Shown here in pieces: positions 1-10,465 of a DNA stretch of 64,000 bases. The stretch lies in NCBI GenBank assembly GCA_964036045.1, contig OZ038378.1, forward strand, positions 172,615,285-172,679,284, read 5' to 3'. The position numbers and the translations under genes were made by a program. Origin of the DNA: Eutreptiella sp. 'Long Island Sound 2002' (lineage: Eukaryota > Euglenozoa > Euglenophyceae > Eutreptiales > Eutreptiaceae). Numbering within the stretch: position 1 is the stretch's first letter; every line of letters starts with the position of its first letter. The notes below the pieces were generated by a model. The model was not told where the DNA came from. It saw only the letters and a list, made by a program, of their open reading frames with translations, and searched no databases.

Positions 1-2182
1 AGAACCCCCGGAGCTCCCGAACATTATCCCGTTTGTCCCAACGCTCAAGCGCCAACATTTTCCCTGGCGCCGGCCGACGTGTGCCATTTTCCAACACATG
101 GCCACAAAACTCAACCGAACGAACAAAGAAATCGGTTTTGCTAACCGAAGCAACCAACTCCTCCTTTCGTAGCCTATCCAACACGGCACGCACATCGCGG
201 TCGTGGTCAGCCAATAGCTCCTCCTCCGTCGCACCGGAGGAACCAATAATAATATCATCAATATATACGTCCGCACAATCCAAACCCTGCAAAACATGGT
301 CCATGACCCGTTGAAAAATAGCGGGCCCATTCTTGATACCCATAGGCATAACACGCCATTGGTATCTCTTACCTGCCAAATTCATGGCGGTCTTAGCCCG
401 GGACTCAGGGTGAAGGGGAATTGGATGAAACCCTTTACTCAAGTCCACAATAGTGAAAATCTTGTGTTTGGATTGATTTTCCAACATGTTTTCAATGAGG
501 GGGAGGGGGTGTGCGTCAGGCAAGATAGCCTCATTAAGTTGGCGGTAGTCCACCACGAGGCGCCACTTTCCTTTTTCTTTCTTGGGCACAACGAAACCGT
601 TGGACGCCCATTCGGAGGCAGGGCACGGCTCAATCCAGCCACGAGCCAAAAAGTCCTCCACTATTTCTTGCTCCGCCGCGGCACGCTCCCCCACCAACCG
701 TATAGGCTTCATGGACTTGGGTTTGGCGCTCGGGTATAGGTCAAGTTTAGCAAACCCCAACCGCTCCGTACCACGGACCTTAGGGTGTTCCTGGCCCGGA
801 CGGAGACGAACCTCCCCGCTAAAAACATCCCGCTCATAGTCCGCGAGGATGCGTTTCCTCATGAGCTCCACCTCCGGAGACACAATAGGCTCTTGGGTGG
901 TGACAACGCCACCTACACGAGAAGCCGCCAACAATCGTGTGGCGCCTTTGGTTTTTTGGTAACGCTTAACGGTAGTGGCCCTCCCACCCAATAACTCTTG
1001 TTCAATTTTCGCAATGCGTGAACGCACGCATTCTTGTGCCTCCAAATCTTCGGGGGTAGGATCAAGAGTAACGGGTGCGAGGAGTTTTTTATGGGTCGCC
1101 TGATACGTGAGGGTGCGCACCGAAACCAAATGGTTAGGCACCCTTTCATCCTCCGACTCTTCCTCCGAGGTCATGCCCGGCTCGCCATCCGTGTTGGGGT
1201 TAGAGACGGCCGGTGCCGAAACAGAGGCCACATGACATTTAGTGGCCGCCAAATTTTCCTCCGCAATACCACCGTCCACGTATAGCGCCACCGTGGACCA
1301 GCCCCGTTGAGAAAGGGGCGTGAGGTGGTCATTTTGATACAGACAGGCTTTAGTCTCTGGCCCAGAAAGGTGGTACCTCTGCAAAGTAACTTCCATAAGG
1401 GGTTTCCACCACTCCCTATGTGTCCACTGCGGCCCTACGACGATGGCTCGTAGTTTTTCTTGCCGACTTTTCCGAACACAATCGGAAAACCGATGATAGG
1501 GAGGGCACATCCAATACCATTTGGAGGGGTCCGCGGGAGTGGAAAAGGAATCTTCAAGCGGCGAAACCCAACGGGTAGCCTGGGCCATACCCGGGACCCT
1601 ATTGAAGGCGTCCACGTCGGGGTTTTTGCCAAATTGTTTTTTGACACGTGCGGCGCAATATGGCGTGAGGCCATAGTCAGACTGGGTCCACATGGACCCA
1701 TCACGCCGCGTAGGTAGAACATCACGGGCAAGGGCTTCGGGAGCAAATTCAACGAGCTCCAAAGCACAAGCCCAGTCCTGTACGGGGGCCACGGAGGAAG
1801 CGGTCAAGGCATAGAATATGTGTTTCTCGGCCTCAACACGGTTAGGCGGTTCGCCACCAGGGGGCGTAACCACAATGGCCGGGGCGGGGTGTGTAGGAGT
1901 GACCGCCCCAATGACTGGAACGGTTAGGCCCCACACGGACTGACGTGACACCTTACCATGAATGGGTTTAACCAAAAATGGTTTGCCGGTTCGTGGAGCT
2001 TCACGGAAGTCCTCAATCCAAAAACGGGGGTGCACTGGATGGTGAGAGTACAAACAATTGAAAGGGGCAAAATGGCTCACACAATGTTCATAACCCCATG
2101 GGTGCCCCAAACCATATCCCAAGGTAAATTCGGGACAAGGTACGGGGACACGCCATACTGGGCAACACGAGGAAGTGAAACA
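1..2182 (-). pseudogene. pol: Element A pol fragment: methyltransferase-like domain and N-terminal half of RT
   Basis: An open minus-strand frame runs from just inside a stop at 2183-2185 to the left edge, about 727 codons with no stop. It opens with protease C-terminal sequence (LGYGLGHPWGYEH, about 2085-2130). A methyltransferase-like domain follows (DAF at 1604-1612, CPPY at 1496-1507, VGPQWTHREWW just after), then a YVDGG motif near 1275. The RT starts around 760: GWIEP, then KWRLVVDYR near 545-570, VMPMG near 340 and the catalytic YIDD at 254-265. The RT thumb, RNase H and integrase lie outside the window. The frame itself is intact, but the join to the upstream protease is broken, so the gene as a whole looks dead. 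Confidence 0.75.
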
Positions 2183-2185
2183 CTA

Positions 2186-2408
2186 CCATCCACAACCCCC
2201 GTAAATCGAATTTTGACGTCTATTTGCTCGCCCCCCCCCCCGGCAAAGGCGTCTCATTATCGGCTTGGAGTAGGCGCCTCCGTTGGGGGGATTCATATGT
2301 TTCGGAGAGTTGGTCTCCAAAAACATTGGGGTTGGCCAAAGCGACCGCTTGGCACCCAAAATCCACCAAAACACGGAGGGCCTTGAGTTCTCCATTGGGA
2401 AAAACCAC
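2186..2408 (-). pseudogene. Element A aspartic protease fragment, frameshifted
   Basis: A short minus-strand frame reads LKALRVLVDFGCQAVAL and then LLQADNETPLPGG. It has the layout of a retroviral-type aspartic protease N-terminal half, with DFG in place of the usual DTG/DSG. It runs into a pure C-run at about 2230-2241, after which the protease C-terminal half continues in a different frame in the adjacent pol fragment. The break may be a real slippage mutation or a sequencing or assembly error in the homopolymer. Identification rests on position before the methyltransferase-like domain and on the hydrophobic-D-x-G pattern. Confidence 0.5.
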
Positions 2409-2543
2409 CTGAACGGAAAGTGCGGTTTGAATCTAGCTAGTCACTATATGCCCCTTCATGACTCTCGATGGAACAAGAGCCACGGTAGTGTCACAGGGGT
2501 GCCCGAGGGTTTCTTCTTTCGAAGGGGGCGCCTCTGGGCACTC

Positions 2544-2760
2544 CTACCAACGTCCGCGCCCGTTCGGCGCTCCTTTGCCTCCTTTATCGCCCTTGCCGCC
2601 GCCACCCTTATAACCACCACCACCCTTATCACCACCGCCACCCTTATCGCCACCCTTAGGCTTACCACCTTTAGACTTACCCGCAATGTTCCAATGAGTG
2701 TCATTGCACAGAGAATTAGGCTTACACGTCCAAAGGGTGGTATTGGTGGCACCCCAATCA
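2544..2760 (-). pseudogene. gag: Element A gag tail: Cys/His segment and Lys/Gly-rich repeats
   Basis: The minus-strand frame carries a short Cys/His stretch (CKPNSLCNDTHW) followed by repeated Lys-Gly units (GGDKGGGG, GGYKGGGG) and a basic end. Comparable basic, glycine-rich nucleic-acid-binding tails follow the Cys/His motif at the Gag C-termini of elements C and E, so this is read as the end of element A gag. It is separated from the gag N-terminal part (4133-4923) by about 1.4 kb of unrelated sequence with RT-like features. The sequence between here and the protease contains stops in all frames I followed. Confidence 0.4.
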
Positions 2761-3624
2761 ATCCAAGACATGTAGGTCAATATGGCACATACACAGTTCC
2801 TCATCCCCCCCCACCCCTGGGAGCCCCAGCACCTCCCAGACGGGCCGGAGGCACCGGGCCCGACCATAGAAGGAGGGTAGGAAGAACGATGAACCCTGCT
2901 GCGCCACTTGCGCCAACAGGGCCAGGACCTCCACTGACGGAAGCGAAAACTTCTCTGGTTGCTTTGGCATCGCCCTATTCACCAGCACCAAATTCACTAT
3001 CGGGCTACACTTATCAAGTGTCTTAGGAATGGGGAAAACCCCCCCGTTCGGACCCGGTAACCCCGCTGGGAGGGGGAACAACACGTTCTGGCTTCGCAAA
3101 GCATGCGACATGACCACCGCCTCGTCCGATGGGGGTCCAACACCGAAAAAGTGGCGACTCGCTACGGACACAAAAGAATCCGGCACGTACTGTTCCCAAA
3201 TATCAGCCGGGATGGGTATATTCCCCACCACCCCCGAACCCCTGCGCAATACCTCCTCCCTGATGCGCTGCATCGGCAGCTTCAGTGACGTGGAATCATG
3301 AAGTAAGGATTTCCACACTCCTAAATCTAGGGAGGACAAAGCCGCAATGATCAAGGGCAAGAAATCCAGCTGCCAGAGGTCCCTAGCCACCTGCACCCCC
3401 CAATCCAGGAACTGGATCAGGCGCCGCTCCAACAACCCCGGTGGGGCGCTGGGAAGGCAGGCATGCGGGTTTCTGAGCCACACGTCCCACTCACCACACC
3501 GTAGGCGTTCCCGACCCAACGGACCCACCTCCAACCCGGCGGGAAACTGCCGCTCGGGCAGCCGCACCCACAAGCCTTGCTGGGTCTGCTGCCTTCCTAT
3601 TTCCCAAGACAGACGCAACCGCAC
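2758..3624 (-). pseudogene. Possible reverse-transcriptase-like ORF lodged inside element A
   Basis: About 288 codons are open on the minus strand. The segment GGVFPIPKTLDKCSPIVNL, followed by NRAMPKQPEKFSLPSVE, resembles the finger/early palm part of reverse transcriptases, where a P-x-P-K motif precedes a conserved basic/aromatic stretch. The frame ends before any Y/FxDD box, so no catalytic core is present. It is clearly not the Ty3/gypsy RT of its neighbours. Its position between two pieces of element A gag suggests a second, different retroelement inserted there. No LTR, poly-A tail or target duplication was found. The assignment is weak and could be a chance resemblance. Confidence 0.35.
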
Positions 3625-4100
3625 CCGTCCTGTCTGCCGCGATGCGGAGCCGCCGGATAGAAGAGGTGATTGCCTACTAGGGGGGGGGGGGGGGAAGGTT
3701 CAGCATCAACGTCGATGACCTCCTCCCCACCCTGGTGCTCACCTCCACACTCCGAGCACCCCTTGACATCCGCAAAGGCCAGAGGGGCATTCAGGATCCT
3801 CGCGCTCTCACCCGCGGCGGGTCGCTCTCCACATCTCTCCCCGCCAGCTTGTCCAGCAGGCTGGTTGCCTCCGTGCTCCAGTTTGTCCCCGCGATGATCG
3901 CGGCCTGCCCGGGACTCCCTGTCTGTATCCCCACCCCTCCACCCTCCGAGGTCTTCTTCTGGTCCCACGTCTTTGTCCTGCAAACAGAGGGCCAAGAGCC
4001 CTACGTGTGACCCGCTGCTGGCCCGCAGGCTCAAAAGCAAAAAATGCACTGCACCAAGACACACACACATGCACACCGCACGCACACACACACACGACAC
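3597..4100 (-). pseudogene. Unrecognised reading frame upstream of the RT-like ORF
   Basis: A minus-strand frame of about 167 codons, part of which reads through a CA/TG microsatellite and is therefore not real protein. The remainder is rich in Gly, Glu and Arg, contains CSECGGEH and ends in an acidic EEVIDVDAEPSPPPP stretch. The proline run is encoded by a G-run on the plus strand at about 3680-3692, where the frame changes relative to the RT-like ORF downstream. The two frames may be one gene broken by homopolymer slippage. I do not recognise the protein. Confidence 0.2.
4059..4100. repeat. Interrupted CA/TG microsatellite
   Basis: Two CA runs (about 4059-4069 and 4078-4096) are separated by a few bases. 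They lie exactly between the gag N-terminal piece of element A and the foreign RT-like sequence, so they may mark an insertion junction. Confidence 0.8.
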
Positions 4101-4132
4101 AAAAAGAGCTAAACCATAGATCAGAACGTGAT

Positions 4133-4923
4133 CTAAGAGTACAATTTCTTAAGAAGAGAACACTTTGTTTCAAGGTCGGCATGTTGCTGCCCAGTCAAGA
4201 GTAAAAATTCAGTAAACTCCTTTACCCATTCGGGCAGATTCTTAGGATCGAACTCTGGAAGCTGGGGCTCATTTCCGCCTGTGCGATAGGTTTTTTGTGT
4301 TTCCCGTCCCCCGTAGATTTATCAGGGAGGGGTCTAATCGCCAGGCGGGCCAATGAAGTGAGGCCATACCGGCCATACTCCTCAAGAGGGGTATCTTCAA
4401 TCGTGCAAGCCGGTTGCAGTGTCCTAGAGGGAGGATAAATTGGACTAGGACAGGTGACAAGGGGCAAAGGACGGGATACCCCGGAGCTCAAGCCCTCGGC
4501 AAGTTTGCCCAACCCGGGCGTAGGAGGAAACACAGGGCTGGACCAAAAGCTCTGTGATGCCTAGCCTAGCCCTGACGGCCTCAGACAAAGCAGTGATCTC
4601 AAGATAACTATCACCGTGGCCACTTGCCACGATCTTGGCGAGTACCTCGATGGTCTTGACCATGATTTTCATTTTGGGAGTCCTTTGTGGACGTCGAAGG
4701 GCGGCCGCTCAAAGAAGGTATTCGCGCTCCTCATTCTAGGCGTGGGTGTAGTGGTGTTGGATAGACCCACCTTGTCTCTAGATATTTTGGACGGGTGTCT
4801 TGGGTCTAGGTGACAGCACGAAGAAGTTGCCCTCGTGAAATTAGAACCATAGGACCCTCTCTCGGATTTAGGCTCAGATCCCACTGGTTCTAGTGGCCCT
4901 GACTCGTCACCCAACCCCATCAC
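4133..4923 (-). pseudogene. gag: Element A gag N-terminal remnant
   Basis: The clearest part is at 4133-4260, where the minus strand reads LPEFDPKNLPEWVKEF, then LLLTGQQHADLETKC and LLKK before a TAG at 4133-4135. This looks like the start of a capsid-type Gag domain (acidic/aromatic, 'DPKNLPEW'). Upstream, between 4222 and 4923, further Gag-like stretches lie in two other frames, so at least one frameshift separates them. There is no start codon I would trust. The capsid core and nucleocapsid that should follow are replaced by the microsatellite and the RT-like insert. Confidence 0.45.
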
Positions 4924-4989
4924 ACTTTGGGTGCACTATCCAATCTTCCACCACCCTTCTGATCTCCTCCTCCTCAGTCAGGTACCGCA

Positions 4990-6070
4990 CTGCAAGAGGA
5001 AAGGCGTGATGAGCGCACCAAGGAATCCGCCACTCGTAGGCAGAGAGGATCGTGCAGACCGCCATTGGCGAATGAAGCCTGGGCAGTTAACTTGGTAACT
5101 TCGTCAGTTTCAGGTTCTTCAGGTTTGGGTTCTCAATCTTTCTTCGCCCTCTCATGGGTTGGATCTCCCGGAGACCCTGCACTTGTATATCAGGATGGCT
5201 CACTGCTCCTTGCTTTGTCGAGAGCGACTTCCAAGCTCATTGTACAGATAGGATAAGTTCTTGTACTTAGTGACACGCTCATAGTGACAAAATCAGGAAA
5301 ATCTTGTTCTTGTGCTTTGTCATGTTCTGCTCAAGGAAGCTCCGAGGTTAGCATCCGCTACCAGAAAGAATATGTGTTTGTGGTTGTTTTTGTTACTAAA
5401 ATCCTGCTGGTTTTGCTTCCCAAAGGTAGAAGAGCAAGGACACCAGCACAACAATAGGATCAATTGAATGTAATCTAACACAAAAGGGCTGCAGAAAGAA
5501 GGCGAGGACATTAAACACAGAGCTTTAATGATTACAAATGATTACAAACAAAAGAACATAGTTTTAATATGAAAACTGACAACGATCAGGCTAAGTAGAC
5601 TGCAATCAGCACTTGATGTGCACGATTTCTTGTGAAATGGAGTTGGTTAGGAATCTAGGGCAAATAGGATGGGCTAGACACATGATAGGGCTTGGCCGGC
5701 TTGGCCAAGCAACTGAATTCACGAACAGGTACAAAATAGAACCACAATAAGTAGATGAAACTTTGAGTTTCTAGGTTCTGAGGTGGGAGACCACTGGGCT
5801 TAACCTTTTAGGAAAAAAGCATGAAGTGCCTACTTTGTTTCGATATATTCCTCCATGAAGGAAGATACCTCCGCTCCATTAAGTGGTAGGGGTGAACTTC
5901 ATGGGGGGCTAAGGTTATAAGCCTCGTGTCTTTGAAATATGTTCTTAACGCATCATAAGGAATGAAAAAGAGATGAAATGTTAGTATGCAATACTTCCCA
6001 AAGAATAGGGGGGGCTTGGCTTGGAACAAGTACCCCACAAAAAACGTGGTTGGTGACTTTTACTTACTAA
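4990..6070. other. No gene recognised; possible 5' flank or LTR of element A
   Basis: This kilobase is AT-richer than the neighbouring coding sequence and holds only short chance frames. By position it could contain the 5' LTR and leader of element A, but the other LTR copy is outside the window, so this cannot be tested here. I see no PBS-like TGG start or clear TATA box. Confidence 0.4.
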
Positions 6071-6074
6071 CCTA

Positions 6075-7697
6075 GCCCCTGTGTGTGAGCGCACGGAGGC
6101 CTCTCAGAGGTCCTGGCCTCTGTGCATGAGCACATTGGGGCCTCATTGAACTCATGGCCCCTCTGTAGAAGAGCACTAGGGCCTCATGGAACTCAAGACC
6201 CCTGTGCAAGAGCGCACCGAGGCCTCCTTGAACTCGTGGCCCATGTGGGTCGGCACACTGGGGCCTTACGGAAATACTAGCCCCTATGCATGAACGCACT
6301 GGGTCCTCATCGAAATCGGGGCCCTTGTGCATGGGCGCACCAGGGCCTCATTGAATTGAATTAGAAAAGGCCATTGTGTGTGAGGGCATAGGGGCTTCTT
6401 GGAAACCCCTAGCCCCTATGCATCAGCACACTAGGGCCTCATTGAATTAACGGCCCTTACAAATGACCATACTGGGACCTCATTTAACCCACGGCCCCTG
6501 TGCATGAGCGCCTTGGGGTCTCATTGAAATCATGGCCCCTATCCAAGAGCACACTAGGGTCTCATTGAGCTCATGGCCCCGTGCATTAGTGCACTAGGGC
6601 GTCATTGCAAGCCCTGCCCCGCTGCGTGAGTGCACTGGGGTCTTTTTGAATCTCAGCTTCTATGCAAGAGCGGCTTGGGGCCTCATTGAAATTGTGCCCT
6701 CTAGGCATGAGTGCACCAGGGCCTCACCGAAATCGCGGCCCCTTTGCATGAGTGCACAAGTCCCCGTTGAACTCTTGGCCCCCGTGCATCAGTGCACCAA
6801 GGGCTCATCGAACTACCAGCCCCTATGCATGAGCGCACTGGGGCCTCATTGAAATCTTGGCCCCTGTGCATGAGTGCATTGGGGTATCGGAACTCATAGC
6901 CCCTCTGCACAAGCGCACTGGGACCTCATCCAAATCTTGGCCCCTGTGCATGAGCGCATTGCGGTGTTATTGAACTCACGGCCGCTGTGCAAAAGCGCAC
7001 TGGAGCCTCAATGAAATCCCGGCCCCAATGCATGACCGCACCACGCCTCATTGAAATCCCGGTCCTTGCGCATGAGCGCATTGGGACTCATTGAACTCCC
7101 GGCCCATGTGCACGAGAGCACTAGGGCCTCATTGAAATCCTAGCGTGTGCTCATGCACAGGGGCCGGCATTTCAACTAGGCCCCAGTGCGTTCATGCAGA
7201 GGTGCAAAGATTTCAATGAGGCCCCAAAGGCGCTCATGCATAGGGGCCAAGATTTCAATGAGGCCCCAACACGCTCATGCATAGGGGCGAGGAGTTCAAC
7301 GAGGTCCCAATGCGCTCACGCACAGGGGCCATGAGTTCAATGAAGTCCTAGTGCGCTCACACGCAAGGGCCGTGAGTTCAATGAGGCCCATTTGTGTTCC
7401 TGCACCGGGGCCATGAGTTTAATGAGGCCCCACTGTGCTCGTGCACAGGGGCCAAGAATTCAATGAGGTTCCGGTGCACATCTGCACAAGTGCCATGAGT
7501 TCCACAATGCCCTAGTGCGTACAAGCACGATGGTCCTTGTGCATGAGCGGACTGGGGCCTCATTGAAATCTTGATCCTTGTGCACAAGCGCACTTGGACC
7601 TCATTGAATTCTTGGCCCCTATGCATGAGCGCCTTGTGGCCTGATTGAACTCCTGGGCCCTGTGCATGAGCACGCCGGGGCCTCATGAAAATCCAAC
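6075..7697. repeat. Tandem array of a degenerate ~41-bp unit, about 39 copies, with an inverted block
   Basis: The unit approximates GCCCCTGTGCATGAGCGCA followed by CTGGGGCCTCATTGAAATCTTG. Copies differ from each other by several substitutions and small indels, so the array is old or freely mutating. Units point one way from 6075 to about 7141, the other way to about 7530, then back again to 7697. Because 41 is not a multiple of three and copies vary, the frames that stay open across it on both strands are not evidence of protein. The array ends next to the AACAC tract. Confidence 0.9.
7142..7530. repeat. Inverted segment of the 41-bp array
   Basis: Between about 7142 and 7530 the unit reads as its reverse complement (for example GCTCATGCACAGGGGCC, then TTTCAACTAGGCCCC). 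Roughly nine units are inverted. The flips at both ends occur inside units and leave no foreign sequence, as expected for an inversion within the array. Confidence 0.85.
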
Positions 7698-7718
7698 ATG
7701 CGTGGGTATGACATCACA

Positions 7719-7873
7719 AAACAACACAACACAACACAACACAACACAACACAACACAACACAACACAACACAACACAACACAACACAACACAACACAAC
7801 ACAACACAACACAACACAATACAACACAACACAACACAACACAACACAACACAACACAACATAACGCAACACA
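7719..7873. repeat. (AACAC)n pentanucleotide tract, about 31 units
   Basis: A nearly perfect ACAAC/AACAC pentanucleotide run with only a few changed bases (for example AATAC near 7819 and ATAACGC near 7861). It is open in several frames on both strands, giving QHNTT or CCVVL repeats, which is a by-product of the period. Confidence 0.95.
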
Positions 7874-8099
7874 GGTCAACATATGGGTGGCATGTTGACA
7901 CAAATGTATTACAGGGATGTGAAAATCACCCCCACTCCACCTCATCCGCATAACATATGTTAACATAGGTCACCCTAGGGACCTGGTTGAATTACGGGGG
8001 GGGGTTCGAAAACTTAGACCCCTGTTTGTTGAATGTGGAACGCAGAACACAAATGTAGAACCACTTTCCCAACCACCCTGTGTATCCGCATGGTTTTCA

Positions 8100-8240
8100 G
8101 CGATACTACCCCCCGCCCCCCTTGCAAACTCCCGGGGTAGCGCGCGACGGTCTCCCGGGTGGGTGGGGGGGGGGGGGGGAGACGGTCGCCAAGTGACGGT
8201 CTCCCGGGGGGGGGGGGATTGCAAGGGTATTTCAAGGCAA
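8100..8240. repeat. G-tract motif cluster 1
   Basis: Two copies of a motif (G)ACGGTCTCCCGGG followed by a long G-run lie at about 8146-8180 and 8195-8220; the second run leads into ATTGCAAGG. A reverse-complement partner (CCCCCCTTGCAAACTCCCGGGG) lies at about 8115-8136, so the cluster could fold into G-quadruplex or hairpin forms. The same motif recurs at 8634 and 11596. Confidence 0.7.
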
Positions 8241-8633
8241 ACTGTGGTACCCTCCACTGACGCAAGCAAAGAGAACATGTGTGAAGCGACTTTCGCGTTG
8301 ATGCCAACGTGCACTTTCATGATCCACCGGAGTGACCCCACCAGGGCGTATGTACCGAATGTGGCAAAACTGCAGCCCATTTGGTGAAGGCCCCACAACA
8401 GTGGCCAACACATGTGCACCAAGTGTGTGTGAGTGGTACCGTACATGGTCACCGGGAGAAAACGTATTGGGTCTGAAGTAGCAACACAACACACCCATAC
8501 AACGCCTTTGGAGAGACAATATCACACAACACACACAAGTGCTTGATTTGAAGTAATGGGAAAGCAATGCGAGGCCATGCGTAAAGCAGATGGGCAACAC
8601 AAACCAGCACAATACATGTTAACTAGAAAACCA
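8241..8633. other. No gene recognised
   Basis: Low-complexity-free, AC-rich sequence between two G-tract motifs. Only short overlapping frames on both strands; none shows a domain or a plausible start. Confidence 0.4.
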
Positions 8634-8705
8634 TGGAAGTGACAGTTTCCCACGGGGGGGGAGGGGATTGCAAGGAGTGAGAGTTTTCAAGGGGAGGGGG
8701 GGGTT
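8634..8705. repeat. G-tract motif copy 2
   Basis: GAAGTGACAGTTTCCCACGG runs into a G-run, then ATTGCAAGG and a second G-run after TTTTCAAGG. The arrangement matches cluster 1 (GACNGT-TCCC, G-run, ATTGCAAGG) closely enough to be a dispersed copy of the same element. Confidence 0.65.
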
Positions 8706-9432
8706 ACGTGGTCTAATACAACTATCCAAGGGAGGGTACATTGGTAATGAGGCTATAAATTTCGGGTTAATGTTGTCCTCTCCCCATTGGATGCTTGTCC
8801 GTAGGAACCCTGGTGTCCCCACCCACTACACAATGGTCCTCCACACCCCCGTCCTACACAAGTGAAACCCTTGTGGCAATGCTCGAAACGCTTGTCCACG
8901 TAAGTGGTGCGAGCACCTTGGCTGCTCTACAGGTGGGCTCCTCACTGCCTAGGCCGTGTCCTCCCCAATAGCCAAGTCCTAATGGCAGCAAGCCACCCTC
9001 AGCCCGAAGAACTTCATGCCCCATCCGGCTGCATCGAATGCCGGACAAAGGTACGCCAACCACCTCATCCCTCCTTCCAGGCCTATGGAGCTGCTAATCA
9101 CCCTCAAGGCCCCCAAGAGTGGCTTATGGATCCTTTCCGAGTACTTCACTCGGAAAGGCTTCAAGTACACACTTGCCACGAGGATCCCCTTTCCCCGCCC
9201 CTTTTGCTCGTGTATGGCCTTCCTTGCCGAGCGGAAACATCTATGCGAGCTGCATTGGAACCCTCCTGTTTACACAGCGGCTATTGGTCGGTCATGGCCA
9301 ATCACTAGCATGGTGGCCTACTTGCGGAGCCACCCCACCCTCATGAACACCCTTGCGTAAGCACAAATCGATCATCATCATGTGGGGTGACATTAATCCT
9401 TTAAAAGGCGGTTCATGGCCAAGTTCTTGCCC
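8706..9432. other. No gene recognised
   Basis: Several frames of 65-134 codons overlap here on both strands, including plus-strand frames at 8904-9308 and 9016-9360. They overlap each other out of frame, show no domain, and composition does not favour one of them. I treat the interval as non-coding. Confidence 0.35.
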
Positions 9433-9487
9433 TGTGTGTGCACTGTGTGTGCACTGCGTGCGCACTGCGTGCATACTGCGCAAGCAG
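9433..9487. repeat. 11-bp tandem repeat, about five units
   Basis: Units of the form TGTGTGTGCAC / TGCGTGCGCAC follow head to tail. A related stretch (TGTGTGCGCACTGCGTGCAT) recurs alone at about 10080-10100, so the motif is dispersed locally. Confidence 0.7.
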
Positions 9488-9581
9488 AGGCTGGGATACT
9501 CACCCAAGAACACCTGTCACTTGTCCAGTAGCACAACGAAGCAGCAAAGCCCACATGAGAACAACGAAACTGCCTTTAACT

Positions 9582-9803
9582 TGCCCACTCTGAACATGTC
9601 CTTCTTCCATAAAGTCCAATTGGGACAAACCCAAAATCCATGCTTCTTGACCCCACTTCGATGCTTTGTTCAGTGGCAAGGGAAAGCCCACATGCCCACT
9701 CTGAACATGCCCTTCTTCCACAAAGTCCAACTTGTACAAACCCCGGATCCATGATTCTTGACCCTACTTCAATGCTTTGTTCAGTAGCAAGGGAAAGCCC
9801 ACA
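9582..9803. repeat. 111-bp direct tandem duplication
   Basis: Copy 1 (9582-9692) and copy 2 (9693-9803) both begin TGCCCACTCTGAACATG and end AAAGCCCACA. They differ at roughly a dozen positions. A partial third trace (GCAAAGCCCACATG) precedes them at about 9544. The unit length is 37 codons, so frames stay open through both copies, but no protein is recognised. Confidence 0.85.
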
Positions 9804-10465
9804 TGGCCACGCAACAAAGCGTGGATTGGATAATGGGCCCGGTCTCCTCAATAGCACCGGAAGGTTGAAGGATGCCCGGCGCGCACCCCATGCGCTAACA
9901 CCCATGCGGCGGAGGAAATAGGGGGAAATGGTTGAAAATGGGCAAAAATGGTTGACAATTCAAATATGCCACATCCTAAATGCTTAGGAAGCTAAAACAA
10001 ACCCTGGTACGGAACCAAAAACTTGTGAAAAAGGGCCGAAACTAGGGTTCGAGTATTTGCCGACATCCAAGACTTCGCATTGTGTGCGCACTGCGTGCAT
10101 GGCATTCCCCATGGTCCCAATTGGGGCTCCAATATGTGAACCACAGGGCACATGCCTGTACACGTGCATTCTACTAGATTGTGGGCATGGCCGTGTGCAG
10201 GGATGAGGACATGGCCAACCTCGGGACCTTCGAGGCCAAGAATTGGCAGCTTTGCCGGGCTTGGGGTGGTTGGACCAGCATGTTGGTAGTTCGACAAACA
10301 CCTTCTGCAAACGAAAACTGACGTTTGTAGAGTCGTCGAAATGTTTGTGAACCTCATTCGTTGAACGTGCACCCCCATGTTTGGTCAATTTTGCAAGCGA
10401 CACCAAGAAGTTCGGCTGGGGCGGCGCTTGGTGGCTGTGCGACATTGCACTTGAGCCATGTTTAC
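9804..10465. other. No gene recognised
   Basis: Mixed sequence with a short internal repeat (AAATGGTTGAAAATGGGCAAAAATGG at about 9925). Minus-strand frames at 9984-10502 and 9992-10378 overlap in different frames and have no recognisable content. Confidence 0.35.

Larger units (their letters stand above)
1..4990 (-). mobile_element. Element A: decayed Ty3/gypsy-like LTR retrotransposon, truncated by the window edge
   Basis: Reading the minus strand from about 4990 down to 1 gives gag fragments, a foreign RT-like insert, a Lys/Gly-rich gag tail, a protease fragment, a methyltransferase-like domain and the first half of a reverse transcriptase. That order is normal for gag-pol, so the parts belong to one element. 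Frames are broken at several points, including a C-run at about 2230. The RT matches the type seen in elements C and E, and there is no dUTPase, so A groups with them. No LTR could be identified at either end. The upper boundary is approximate and marks where recognisable gag sequence stops. Confidence 0.7.

Noticed and set aside
6072-6910. Minus- and plus-strand frames with 'GPRVQ' or 'ARAPG'-like repeats in the 41-bp array
   Set aside because: The period is not a multiple of three and units are degenerate, so the frames are by-products.
7142-7530. Direct repeats with inverted neighbours considered as a CRISPR array
   Set aside because: Units are contiguous and degenerate with no unique spacers, and the setting is eukaryotic.
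7619-7966. Long frames on both strands through the AACAC tract
   Set aside because: A five-base repeat without stops is open in all frames by construction; the peptides are pure repeats.
8904-9360. Plus-strand frames of 134 and 114 codons as host genes
   Set aside because: They overlap out of frame, have no domain and no supporting context.
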